A DNA stretch of 22,336 nt. Source: an uncultured Clostridium sp. (lineage in GTDB: Bacteria; Bacillota; Clostridia; Lachnospirales; Lachnospiraceae). The DNA lies in contig CABQJA010000012.1 in assembly GCA_902464345.1 (NCBI GenBank), positions 1 to 22,336 on the forward strand, written 5' to 3'. Under the pieces are notes generated by a model that worked only from the letters and a program-made list of their open reading frames with translations, was not told the origin of the DNA and searched no databases. A program made the position numbers and the translations under genes. This document shows, piece by piece, positions 6,942-14,881 of this stretch. The stretch's first letter is position 1, and each line of letters begins with the position of its first letter.

Positions 6942-8168
6942 TTAGTTGTCTTTATTCTTATTACGTTCTGCATCTAACATCGCACGAACCTTCATAGACA
7001 GACCGAAGAGGTTGATGAAGCCGTTTGCATCCTTGTGATCATATAAATCACCGGTGGTAAAGCTTGCCAGCTCTTCGCTGTATAATGAGTAAGGAGAAGT
7101 AGTGCCGGCCTTGATGATGTTACCCTTGTAAAGCTTGAACTTCACTTCACCGGTAACACGATCCTGTGTGCTCTCAATGAATGCCTGCAGAGCTTCCCGT
7201 AATGGGCAGAACCATTTTCCTTCATAAACCAGATCAGCGAACTTGCTGCCGACAGTCTTCTTAAATGCCAGAGTGTCACGGTCTAAGATCAGTTCCTCTA
7301 ACTGCTTGTGAGCTGCCATAAGGATTGTTCCGCCGGGAGTCTCATAAACACCACGGGACTTCATACCTACGACACGGTTCTCAACGATATCAATGATACC
7401 GATACCATGCTTACCGCCCAGACGGTTCAGTTCCCGGATAACATCGGAAACCTTCATATTCTTTCCGTTTACGCTGGTCGGAACACCCTTTTCGAAGGTA
7501 AGAGTTACGAACTCACCCTCATCCGGTGCCTTTTCCGGTGTATTGCTTAATACTAATAAATGATCATAATTTGGCATGTTTGCAGGAGATTCCAGCTCCA
7601 GACCCTCATGGCTGATATGCCATAAGTTACGGTCACGGCTATAGCTGTTATCGACAGAGAACGGAAGGTGAATACCATGCTGTCTGCAGTACTCGATCTC
7701 AGCATCACGGGAATCCATAGTCCATTCCGGCTGTCTCCATGCAGCAATGATCTTGATGTCAGGAGCTAACGCCTTGATGGTAAGCTCAAAACGAACCTGA
7801 TCGTTACCCTTACCGGTAGCGCCGTGGCAGATTGCAACGGCACCTTCTTTTCTGGCAATCTCTACCAGTCTCTTTGCGATGACCGGACGAGCCATGGAAG
7901 TACCTAATAAGTATTCGTATTCATATACACCGTTTGCCATAACGGTCGGTACAACATAATCATCACAGAATTCATCAACAACATCTTCTATATATAACTT
8001 TGCTGCTCCGGATAATTTCGCACGCTCATCAAGACCCTCTAATTCACTTTCCTGTCCGACATCGATGCAGACACAGACAACATCATAATCATAGGTCTCC
8101 TTTAACCATGGAATAATTGCGGTAGTATCCAGACCACCGGAGTAAGCCAATACAACTTTTTCTTTCAT
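6942..8168 (-). CDS. argG: Argininosuccinate synthase
   Basis: ArgG joins citrulline and aspartate with ATP to make argininosuccinate, the penultimate step to arginine. The 408-residue protein begins MKEKVVLAYSGGLDT, carrying the N-type ATP pyrophosphatase P-loop (AYSGGLDT, 8-15). Further family blocks include ICHGATGKGNDQVRFE and GKWFCPLREAL. The start at ATG 8168 is chosen because AAGGAGGA lies 5 nt upstream (complement of 8174-8181); an in-frame start at 8210 would add 14 residues without such a site. It is transcribed divergently from argCJB and converges on aroC. A predicted promoter and a palindrome upstream suggest arginine-responsive control. argH is not in the window. Confidence 0.97.
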   Translation of the reverse strand: MKEKVVLAYSGGLDTTAIIPWLKETYDYDVVCVCIDVGQESELEGLDERAKLSGAAKLYIEDVVDEFCDDYVVPTVMANGVYEYEYLLGTSMARPVIAKRLVEIARKEGAVAICHGATGKGNDQVRFELTIKALAPDIKIIAAWRQPEWTMDSRDAEIEYCRQHGIHLPFSVDNSYSRDRNLWHISHEGLELESPANMPNYDHLLVLSNTPEKAPDEGEFVTLTFEKGVPTSVNGKNMKVSDVIRELNRLGGKHGIGIIDIVENRVVGMKSRGVYETPGGTILMAAHKQLEELILDRDTLAFKKTVGSKFADLVYEGKWFCPLREALQAFIESTQDRVTGEVKFKLYKGNIIKAGTTSPYSLYSEELASFTTGDLYDHKDANGFINLFGLSMKVRAMLDAERNKNKDN

Positions 8169-8222
8169 AATGTTCCTCCTTGAATTTGTCCTTCTTATCA
8201 ATTTAGCCATTGACTAAATACA

Positions 8223-8251
8223 AATATACAACTATAATGCATATTATGCAA
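8223..8251 (-). promoter_or_regulatory. Predicted argG promoter
   Basis: On the minus strand TTGCAT (8251-8246), a 17-nt spacer and TATATT (8228-8223) form a plausible sigma-A promoter. The leader would be about 48 nt and contains a small hairpin, ATTTAG...CTAAAT (about 8205-8223). An alternative -35, TTGAAA, lies further upstream with a poorer -10. Confidence 0.5.
8238..8250. promoter_or_regulatory. Palindrome TGCATA-T-TATGCA overlapping the argG promoter, possible operator
   Basis: A perfect 6-bp inverted repeat with a single central base spans the -35 and spacer of the predicted argG promoter. It resembles a degenerate ARG box (TGCAT/ATGCA where the consensus has TGAAT/ATTCA, and one base shorter). 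Its position would let a repressor block argG. It could equally bind another regulator, or be chance in AT-rich DNA. Confidence 0.35.
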
Positions 8252-8277
8252 GCAGTTTTTCAAAGAATATTTACGTC

Positions 8278-8306
8278 TTCATGCAAAAACGAACGAATAA
8301 TATACA
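8278..8306 (+). promoter_or_regulatory. Tentative argC promoter
   Basis: TTCATG (8278-8283), a 17-nt spacer and TATACA (8301-8306) are a weak but well-spaced match. Transcription would start near 8313, inside the ARG box, giving a simple roadblock model of repression. CATAAT at 8305-8310 is an alternative -10. Confidence 0.35.
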
Positions 8307-8311
8307 TAATA

Positions 8312-8329
8312 CATGAATAAATATTCACT
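8312..8329. promoter_or_regulatory. ARG box (ArgR/AhrC operator) upstream of argC
   Basis: The 18-mer CATGAATAAATATTCACT contains the perfect palindrome TGAAT-AAAT-ATTCA (8314-8327). This fits the ArgR/AhrC consensus TNTGAATWWWWATTCANW at all core positions. It lies 25 bp before the argC ATG. A degenerate neighbour (CGAAT-AAT-ATACA, 8294-8306) sits a few bases upstream, as expected for tandem boxes. Arginine-dependent repression of argCJB is predicted. Confidence 0.8.
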
Positions 8330-8354
8330 CTAGCTGCGGGAAAGAGGAAAAGAA

Positions 8355-9395
8355 ATGATTAAAGTAGGAATTATTGGCTCTACCGGATATGCAGGGCAGG
8401 AAATTGTAAGACTGATCTTAAACCATAAGGATGCAGAAGTAGTATGGTATGGTTCCAGAAGCTACATTGATAAGAAATACTATGAGGTATTCGGAAATAT
8501 GTTCCGGATCGTAGATGACAAGTGTCTGGATGATAATATGGAAGAACTTGCAAAAGCAGTGGATGTGATCTTCACTGCAACCCCACAGGGACTGTGTGCG
8601 TCTCTGGTAAATGAAGAGATTCTGAATAAAGTAAAGATTATCGATCTGAGTGCGGATTTCCGTATTAAAGATGTAAAGGTATATGAGAAATGGTATGGAC
8701 TGGAGCATAAGAGTCCGCAGTTTATTGACGAAGCGGTGTACGGTCTCTGCGAGATTAATCGGGAGAAGATAAAGGGTGCAAGATTGATTGCCAATCCGGG
8801 ATGTTATACCACCTGTTCCATCCTTTCCTTCTATCCATTGTTAAAGGAAGGACTGATCGATCCGAATTCCATCATCATTGATGCAAAGTCAGGTACCTCC
8901 GGAGCCGGTCGTGGTGCAAAGGTAAACAATCTGTTCTGCGAGGTGAATGAAAATATCAAGGCATACGGTGTTCTGACCCACCGGCATACTCCGGAGATCG
9001 AGGAACAGTTAGGGTATGCGGCAGGCGAACCGCTGAAGATCATATTCACACCGCACCTGGTTCCGATGAACCGTGGTATTCTGGTAACCGGTTACGCAAA
9101 TCTGAAGCAGCCTTTAACCTATGAAACGGTTCGGGCAGCGTATGATAAGTATTATGCAGATGAGAAATTTATCCGGGTTCTGGATCAGAATGTGTGTCCG
9201 GAAACACGCTGGGTAGAAGGCAGTAATTATGTAGATGTGAATTTCAAGATTGATGAGCGGACCAACCGGATCGTGGTAATGGGCGCTCTGGATAATATCG
9301 TAAAGGGTGCAGCCGGACAGGCAATCCAGAACATGAATCTGATATTCGGGCTTCCGGAATCAGAGGGTCTGGAACTGGCACCGATGTTCCCATAA
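8355..9395 (+). CDS. argC: N-acetyl-gamma-glutamyl-phosphate reductase
   Basis: ArgC reduces N-acetylglutamyl-5-phosphate to the semialdehyde with NADPH. The 346-residue protein opens with the Rossmann motif GIIGSTGYAGQE (5-16). The catalytic cysteine is Cys150 in ANPGCYTT, and SGTSGAGR and YGVLTHRHTPEIEE follow as family motifs, the latter with the active-site His. AGAGG lies before the ATG. It is the first gene of argC-argJ-argB and directly follows the ARG box, so arginine repression is likely. The 18-nt gap to argJ indicates a shared transcript. Confidence 0.97.
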   Translation: MIKVGIIGSTGYAGQEIVRLILNHKDAEVVWYGSRSYIDKKYYEVFGNMFRIVDDKCLDDNMEELAKAVDVIFTATPQGLCASLVNEEILNKVKIIDLSADFRIKDVKVYEKWYGLEHKSPQFIDEAVYGLCEINREKIKGARLIANPGCYTTCSILSFYPLLKEGLIDPNSIIIDAKSGTSGAGRGAKVNNLFCEVNENIKAYGVLTHRHTPEIEEQLGYAAGEPLKIIFTPHLVPMNRGILVTGYANLKQPLTYETVRAAYDKYYADEKFIRVLDQNVCPETRWVEGSNYVDVNFKIDERTNRIVVMGALDNIVKGAAGQAIQNMNLIFGLPESEGLELAPMFP

Positions 9396-9413
9396 AAGAC
9401 TGGAGGAAAAGCT

Positions 9414-10661
9414 ATGAGTCAGACAGAAGAGATCAAGAAAATAGAGAATGGATGTATCACGATGCCGAAGGGATTTCAGGCGGCCGGTCTTCGCGCCGGG
9501 ATTAAGCCGGGAAAGACAAATAAGGATATGGCGCTGGTGATCAGTGCGGTTCCATGTGCAGCGACAGGTGTATTTACCAGAAATCTGGTAAAGGCGGCTC
9601 CGGTACAATGGGATTCCGCAATGTTACAGAAGAACGGAGTTGCACAGGCAGTTGTGATCAACAGTGGAATTGCCAATGCATGTACCGGTGAAGAAGGGTA
9701 TCGGAACGTGCAGACAACCGCGGAATGTGTGGCAAAGGAATTTGGCATTCAGACAGAGCAGGTTATGGTAATGTCAACCGGAGTTATCGGTCAGCCGCTT
9801 CCGATGGACATTATCTGTCAGGGAGTTGGCAAGCTGCATCAGGCACTTGGAAACGATGAACAGTCCGGACATGATGCGGCAGAGGCCATCCTGACAACCG
9901 ATACGCATGCGAAAGAGATTGCGGTTTCCTTTGCATTAAACGGCACACCGGTTAAGATGGCAGGTATGTGTAAGGGATCCGGTATGATCCATCCGAATAT
10001 GGGAACCATGCTCGGTATCATTACCACGGACGCCATGATCAGCCAGCCGTTGTTAAATCAGGCGTTGAAGGAGCTGGTAGAGGATACCTTCAATATGGTA
10101 TCGGTAGATGGTGATACCTCGACCAATGATAGTGTGATCGTTCTGGCGAACGGACAGGCAGAGAACACCGTAGTGAAAGAAGAAGGATCGGCATATGAGG
10201 TATTTAAGCAGGCATTAAAAGAAGTGATGACATTCCTGGCACAGAATATTGCCGGGGACGGAGAAGGCGCAACCAGATTGCTGGAGGCGACAGCAATTCA
10301 TGCATCCTCTAAGGAGCAGGCAAAGATTCTGGCAAAGGCGATCATCACATCCAATCTGACAAAGGCAGCTGTATTCGGTATGGATGCCAACTGGGGAAGA
10401 ATCCTCTGTGCAATGGGCTATTCCGGAGCCAGCTTTGATCCGGAACAGGTCGATATCCAGATCAGCAGTGAAAACGGCACCGTGAAGCTGGTGGAAAACG
10501 GCAAGGCCGCAGAGTATGACGAAGCGTTTGCAACGAAGGTGCTGTCACCGAAAAAGGTGACTGTGCTGGCAGATGTGAAGCAGGGAGAAGCTTCGGCAAC
10601 CGCATGGGGCTGTGATCTGACCTATGATTATGTAAAGATCAATGCAGATTATCGTTCATAA
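9414..10661 (+). CDS. argJ: Ornithine acetyltransferase / N-acetylglutamate synthase ArgJ
   Basis: ArgJ moves the acetyl group from N-acetylornithine to glutamate, recycling the acetyl group; bifunctional forms also acetylate glutamate with acetyl-CoA. The 415-residue precursor is expected to cleave itself before Thr198 in HPNMGTMLGIITTDA (193-207), the new N-terminal threonine being the nucleophile. The oxyanion-hole segment STGVIGQPLP (121-130) is present. GGAGG lies about 8 nt before ATG 9414. Whether it is mono- or bifunctional cannot be read reliably from sequence; no separate argA is seen in the window. It sits between argC and argB. Confidence 0.96.
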   Translation: MSQTEEIKKIENGCITMPKGFQAAGLRAGIKPGKTNKDMALVISAVPCAATGVFTRNLVKAAPVQWDSAMLQKNGVAQAVVINSGIANACTGEEGYRNVQTTAECVAKEFGIQTEQVMVMSTGVIGQPLPMDIICQGVGKLHQALGNDEQSGHDAAEAILTTDTHAKEIAVSFALNGTPVKMAGMCKGSGMIHPNMGTMLGIITTDAMISQPLLNQALKELVEDTFNMVSVDGDTSTNDSVIVLANGQAENTVVKEEGSAYEVFKQALKEVMTFLAQNIAGDGEGATRLLEATAIHASSKEQAKILAKAIITSNLTKAAVFGMDANWGRILCAMGYSGASFDPEQVDIQISSENGTVKLVENGKAAEYDEAFATKVLSPKKVTVLADVKQGEASATAWGCDLTYDYVKINADYRS

Positions 10662-10721
10662 AACGATTACAGGATAAAGGCAATAGAACGATATAGGATA
10701 GAAGAAAGGTGAGAATTAGAA

Positions 10722-11612
10722 ATGATTAATAATGAGAACAGTATGGATCAGGTGCTGATCAAGGCACAGACACTGATAGAGGCAATGCCATTTATTCAGA
10801 AATTCCGTGGCAAGAAGATTGTAGTAAAATATGGTGGAAGTGCCATGCTGGATGAGGAACTGAAGTATAATGTAATTAAGGATGTGGCACTGTTAAAGAT
10901 GATCGGTATGCAGCCGATCATTGTACATGGCGGTGGTAAGGAAATCAGCAAGTGGGTAAAGCTGACCGGCAAGGAGCCTGAGTTTGTAAACGGACTCCGG
11001 GTTACAGATGCGGACACCATGGAAATCGCAGAAATGGTACTTTCCAAGGTGAATAAAGGACTGGTTCAGATGATGCAGAAGCTGGGCCTGAAGGCAGTCG
11101 GGATCAGCGGCAAGGACGGCGGACTTATGACCTGTAAGAAGAAGATGGCAGGCGGTAAGGATATCGGTTATGTCGGTGAGGTATGCAAGGTAGACGGACA
11201 GATTCTGGATACCCTGCTTGAGAACGATTTTATTCCGGTTGTTGCCCCAATCGGTATTGGCGAGGATTATATGTCCTATAATATTAATGCGGATGATGCA
11301 GCCTGTGCGGTTGCACGGGCGATCAAGGCCGAAAAGCTGGTATTCCTGACCGATATTGAAGGTGTGTTTGTAGATCCGATGGATAAAAACACGCTGATCT
11401 CGGAAATGACCGTGGAAGAGGCAGAAGAATTCATTGCCAAGGGTGTTGTTGGCGGCGGTATGCTTCCGAAGCTGACCAATTGTATAGAAGCAATCAACAA
11501 TGGTGTAGCCAGAGTCCATGTGCTTGACGGAAGAGTAGAACACTGCCTGTTGCTGGAGTTCTTCACGACCAAGGGTATTGGTACCGCAATCTTAAAAGAA
11601 CCATTGTTTTAA
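10722..11612 (+). CDS. argB: Acetylglutamate kinase
   Basis: ArgB phosphorylates N-acetylglutamate with ATP, the second step of arginine synthesis and the usual point of feedback inhibition. The 296-residue protein has the amino-acid-kinase motifs KYGGSAM (36-42) and IVHGGGKEIS (67-76), and a late nucleotide-binding segment, VGGGMLPKL. The N-terminal helix before KYGGS (about residues 8-30) resembles the extension found in arginine-inhibitable hexameric kinases, so feedback control is plausible. AAGGTGAG precedes the ATG. A 60-nt gap after argJ shows no promoter or terminator. No argD follows, so that gene is elsewhere. Confidence 0.97.
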   Translation: MINNENSMDQVLIKAQTLIEAMPFIQKFRGKKIVVKYGGSAMLDEELKYNVIKDVALLKMIGMQPIIVHGGGKEISKWVKLTGKEPEFVNGLRVTDADTMEIAEMVLSKVNKGLVQMMQKLGLKAVGISGKDGGLMTCKKKMAGGKDIGYVGEVCKVDGQILDTLLENDFIPVVAPIGIGEDYMSYNINADDAACAVARAIKAEKLVFLTDIEGVFVDPMDKNTLISEMTVEEAEEFIAKGVVGGGMLPKLTNCIEAINNGVARVHVLDGRVEHCLLLEFFTTKGIGTAILKEPLF

Positions 11613-11672
11613 TTGAAATCCGGATATCTGAGATCAGGTTGAGACGGATGGATTTTGAAAAGAGGAAGTTTT

Positions 11673-12980
11673 ATGAGAAAGAGAATAAAAAAGCATTCGG
11701 CAAATATGCTGCGAAAGCTGGCTGCCGGAGGCATGAGCCTGTTGACCGCCGGACTTTTGCTGACCGGATGCGGCAATGGGGAACCGGAGGCACAGACAGA
11801 GGCAACCTATGCATCCTTTGAGGAAACGGTTACAGGCCTTCCCATAACGGTAAAAGGTGAGGACGGAAATGAGGCTCCGCTTCAGCTGAATGTCTGGTAC
11901 TTTGATGAGGCGGCCGGACCGTATTATGAGGCGGCTGCAGCTGAATTTCATGACCGATATGGGGTAGAAGTTGTCTGTACTAAGAAGGATGAAGTGAATT
12001 ATCTGGAGGATATAAATAAGGCGAATCAGTCAGGATCCGGACCGGATGTGCTGATCGCATCCAATGATGAGATCCGGAAGCTTCATCTGGCAGGCCTGGT
12101 ACAGGAAAATACACTGTATACAGAGGAATTCTGGAAATCACATTATCCGGAAGTGACCCGGAATGCCAATAGATCCGATGAAAAACAATATGGTTATCCA
12201 ATCTATATGGATACCTGTCTGATGATCTATGATTCTACGATCACTACAAAACCGGAAAGCTTTGGAAGTATTACGGATTTTGCTGTAAACTTTGTGGATG
12301 AGACGAATACGAAGACGATTTTTAAATGGGACATTGCAGATCCGTTCTGCGATTATCTGTTTTTGGGAAAGAACGCTCAGATACTCGGGACCTATGGTGA
12401 GGACACAGATACCTTTGAAATCAATAATGAGAGTGTTGTTCAGAATATGACCTATTATCAGTCTCTTCATGAGTATTTCTCCATGGATGCGGACAGCAGT
12501 TCCTATGACAGCATCAAGAGTGCATTAAAGGACGGAACGCTGGTTTACGGAATCGTAAAGACAGATGTTCTGGGAGAGCTGAGTTCCTACGGAACGACCT
12601 ATGCACTGTGTCCGGTGCCGGATTTATCTGCAGAACTGGGGGTACAGAACCTGTCAGTGACTTATTCAGCGTTTGTAAATCCGTTTACAAAGGCATCCGA
12701 ATATGCCAATCTGTTTTCTGCATTTTTATCTTACGAATATGCCGGTAATCAGTTTGGAATCAGCCGGAAGGTGGCGGTCCGGTCCGATATTGATCGTTCG
12801 GATGCAAACGATGCCCTGGCTTACGAGCAATATTGTAATACGGTTCCATTGCCAAAGGCATTGGAGAATGGTGATTTCTGGATTTACTCAGAAATCTGTT
12901 TTAAGAACATTTGGAATGGAAATGATGTAGCAACCGAATTGAATGCATTGCAGGAGAAGATGGATGTGCGTCTGAAATAA
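11673..12980 (+). CDS. Lipoprotein solute-binding protein of an ABC importer (MalE-like family 1)
   Basis: The 435-residue protein begins with a basic N-terminus and hydrophobic signal ending in the lipobox LLTGC (Cys33), so it should be lipid-anchored outside the membrane. The mature part begins LQLNVWYFDEAAGPYYEAAA and contains GSGPDVLIASNDEIRKL, the typical early lobe of family 1 extracellular binding proteins. YGYPIYMDTCLMIYD is the hinge-side strand that commonly follows. ATG 11673 is preceded by AGAGGAAG at 11661-11668; an upstream TTG at 11655 is a poorer start. No ABC permease or ATPase gene is near, which is unusual, so its partner is elsewhere or it serves as an orphan sensor or receptor. 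The ligand is unknown; oligosaccharide is only the family default. Confidence 0.88.
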   Translation: MRKRIKKHSANMLRKLAAGGMSLLTAGLLLTGCGNGEPEAQTEATYASFEETVTGLPITVKGEDGNEAPLQLNVWYFDEAAGPYYEAAAAEFHDRYGVEVVCTKKDEVNYLEDINKANQSGSGPDVLIASNDEIRKLHLAGLVQENTLYTEEFWKSHYPEVTRNANRSDEKQYGYPIYMDTCLMIYDSTITTKPESFGSITDFAVNFVDETNTKTIFKWDIADPFCDYLFLGKNAQILGTYGEDTDTFEINNESVVQNMTYYQSLHEYFSMDADSSSYDSIKSALKDGTLVYGIVKTDVLGELSSYGTTYALCPVPDLSAELGVQNLSVTYSAFVNPFTKASEYANLFSAFLSYEYAGNQFGISRKVAVRSDIDRSDANDALAYEQYCNTVPLPKALENGDFWIYSEICFKNIWNGNDVATELNALQEKMDVRLK

Positions 12981-13058
12981 AACGAAATAAAATGCCCTGC
13001 ATATACTTGGAAATCCTGCGTATCCTATTACTATTACCAGAAAGGAGAGTTAGAGTAT

Positions 13059-13496
13059 ATGTGGGGCATTATTATTGCATTGATTTCCGGTGCACTGATG
13101 AGTATTCAGGGAGTTTTTAATACGGGGATTACGAAGCAGACCGGCAACTGGCTGACGAACAGCTGGGTACAGCTGACAGGATTTCTGGTCTGTATTGCGG
13201 TATGGCTGGTAAAGGAGCGGCAGACAAACCCGGTCAGCAGTTTGTTTCAGGTAGATCATAAATATATGCTGGCCGGAGGTGTGATCGGAGCATTTATTAC
13301 ATTGACGGTAATGGTCAGCATGGAGAAGCTTGGACCGGCACAGGCTGTTTTACTGATCGTAATATCCCAGGTGGCAGTGGCATATCTGATCGAGCTGTTT
13401 GGATGGTTTGCCGTGGAGAAAACGGGCTTCCAGTGGAGTAAACTGATCGGGATGCTTGTGGCAGTCGCGGGATTGATAATATTTAAGTGGAAGTGA
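13059..13496 (+). CDS. YdcZ/DUF606-type DMT superfamily small membrane protein
   Basis: This 145-residue protein is almost wholly hydrophobic, with about five predicted membrane spans (about 2-21, 31-51, 66-85, 90-112 and 123-143). The N-terminal MWGIIIALISGALMSIQGVFN and the central GAFITLTVMVSMEKLGPAQA segment are characteristic of the YdcZ (DUF606) family, half-size members of the drug/metabolite transporter superfamily that may pair as dimers. AAAGGAGAG lies about 9 nt before the ATG. The substrate is unknown. It lies between the orphan binding protein and the competence operon, with no clear link to either. Confidence 0.85.
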   Translation: MWGIIIALISGALMSIQGVFNTGITKQTGNWLTNSWVQLTGFLVCIAVWLVKERQTNPVSSLFQVDHKYMLAGGVIGAFITLTVMVSMEKLGPAQAVLLIVISQVAVAYLIELFGWFAVEKTGFQWSKLIGMLVAVAGLIIFKWK

Positions 13497-13505
13497 AAAA
13501 AGTAG

Positions 13506-13533
13506 TTGTATTCAAAAGGAAATATGATAAAAT
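13506..13533 (+). promoter_or_regulatory. Extended -10 promoter for the comEA operon
   Basis: TTGTAT (13506-13511), a 16-nt spacer and TAAAAT (13528-13533) preceded by TGA (13525-13527) form a TGn-extended -10 promoter. It sits about 45 nt before the comEA ATG and is the only clear promoter before comEC, so it probably drives the whole five-gene run. Confidence 0.6.
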
Positions 13534-13577
13534 GATTTTGTGTGATGTTATGATTTGTGCGGGAGAAAGAAGGACAT

Positions 13578-14186
13578 ATGCGCAAATTATATCAATGGTT
13601 TCAGGTGGTTTTTATGCTTGCGGGTCTGGTGTGGACGGTATGCGGATGTACGGATACGGACCGGAGAAACGGCGGACTTCAGCTTGAGACAGAGGAATGG
13701 ATGAGTACGCAGGAAGCAGAGATACAGACGGGTTCGCAGAGCACAGCGAGTACGGAGGCGAAAGAAATCTATGTATTTGTCTGTGGTCAGGTGAAGAATC
13801 CGGGAGTTTACTGTCTGCCGGTCGGAAGCCGGGTATGTGATGCGGTTGAGGCAGCCGGAGGCTGTCTGGATACAGCGGATCCGTATGCGGTAAATCAGGC
13901 GGAGCTTCTGACCGATGAGAGCCGGATCTATATTCCGGAGCCGGGCGAAAGCGTGGATTCCGGTACGGATACCGGAGCCGTGGATGCAGAGGGCAGAGTG
14001 TCGCTGAACCGGGCATCGAAAGAAGAACTGATGACACTTCCGGGCATCGGAGAGTCAAAGGCGGATTCCATTCTGGAATACCGGGAGGCACACGGTGGCT
14101 TCCAAACAATAGAAGAATTAATGAATATTCCCGGAATCAAGGAGGGAGTATTTCAGAAGATACAAGATTGTGTAATGCTTGAATGA
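13578..14186 (+). CDS. comEA: ComEA-type competence DNA receptor (SLBB plus helix-hairpin-helix)
   Basis: ComEA binds incoming double-stranded DNA at the outer face of the membrane and hands it to ComEC. The 202-residue protein has an N-terminal hydrophobic anchor (about 8-24, ending VCGC, which may be a lipobox), a Thr/Ser/Glu-rich linker, an SLBB-like domain (about 63-121, EIYVFVCGQVKNPGVY), and a C-terminal double helix-hairpin-helix (140-202) with SLNRASKEELMTLPGIGESKA and IEELMNIPGIKEG. Start ATG 13578 is preceded by GAAGGA; a GTG at 13557 is an alternative. It is 8 nt from the response regulator gene and in the same run as comEC, which supports a DNA-uptake role. Confidence 0.92.
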   Translation: MRKLYQWFQVVFMLAGLVWTVCGCTDTDRRNGGLQLETEEWMSTQEAEIQTGSQSTASTEAKEIYVFVCGQVKNPGVYCLPVGSRVCDAVEAAGGCLDTADPYAVNQAELLTDESRIYIPEPGESVDSGTDTGAVDAEGRVSLNRASKEELMTLPGIGESKADSILEYREAHGGFQTIEELMNIPGIKEGVFQKIQDCVMLE

Positions 14187-14194
14187 GGTGAATT

Positions 14195-14881
14195 ATGAAA
14201 AGGGTACTGGTAGTCGATGATGAGAAATTAATCGTAAAAGGAATCAAGTTCAGTCTGGAGCAGGATGATATGCAGGTAGACTGTGCATATGACGGAGAAG
14301 AAGCACTGAATCTGGCGAGACAGACGGAGTATGATATGGTACTGTTAGATGTAATGCTTCCGAAGCTGACCGGGTTTGAGGTGTGTCAGCAGATTCGTGA
14401 GTTTTCCAATATGCCGATCATTATGCTGACTGCAAAGGGTGAGGATATGGATAAGATTCTGGGACTGGAATACGGAGCGGATGATTATATCACCAAGCCA
14501 TTTAATATTCTGGAGGTTAAGGCACGGATCAAGGCTATCATACGAAGAAATACCAAGAAGCCGGAGGTATCGGAGCCGGTTCGGAAGAAGACAGCCGGAG
14601 ATTTAAGTATTGACTGTGACAGCAGACGGGTCTACATCGCAGGCAGAGAGGTGAATCTGACTGCAAAGGAGTTCGATGTGCTGGAGCTTTTGGTATTTAA
14701 TCCGAATAAAGTATATTCCCGTGAGAATCTGCTGAAGACGATCTGGGGAAGTGATTATCCGGGAGACGTCAGAACCGTGGATGTGCATATCAGACGGTTA
14801 AGAGAAAAGATCGAATCAAATCCTGGGGAGCCGAAATACATTCATACGAAGTGGGGTGTTGGATATTATTTCCAGGGATAA
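14195..14881 (+). CDS. OmpR/PhoB-family response regulator
   Basis: The 228-residue protein has a receiver domain (1-115) with the acidic pair Asp8/Asp9, phospho-acceptor Asp52 (MVLLDVMLP), Thr79 and Lys101 (YITKPF). A winged-helix DNA-binding domain (about 130-227) contains LTAKEFDVLELL, VYSREN and VRTVDVHIRRLR. GAGGTGA lies before the ATG. The partner kinase gene overlaps its end, so they form a cognate pair. Its place between comEA and comEC suggests it may regulate the competence genes, itself included; no binding site was identified. It resembles WalR/PhoP/MtrA-type regulators in general, and cannot be assigned more closely. Confidence 0.95.
   Translation: MKRVLVVDDEKLIVKGIKFSLEQDDMQVDCAYDGEEALNLARQTEYDMVLLDVMLPKLTGFEVCQQIREFSNMPIIMLTAKGEDMDKILGLEYGADDYITKPFNILEVKARIKAIIRRNTKKPEVSEPVRKKTAGDLSIDCDSRRVYIAGREVNLTAKEFDVLELLVFNPNKVYSRENLLKTIWGSDYPGDVRTVDVHIRRLREKIESNPGEPKYIHTKWGVGYYFQG

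Noticed and set aside
10893..11543. 216-residue ORF antisense to argB
   Set aside because: The sense strand encodes a complete acetylglutamate kinase with intact motifs; the antisense frame has no recognisable domain.
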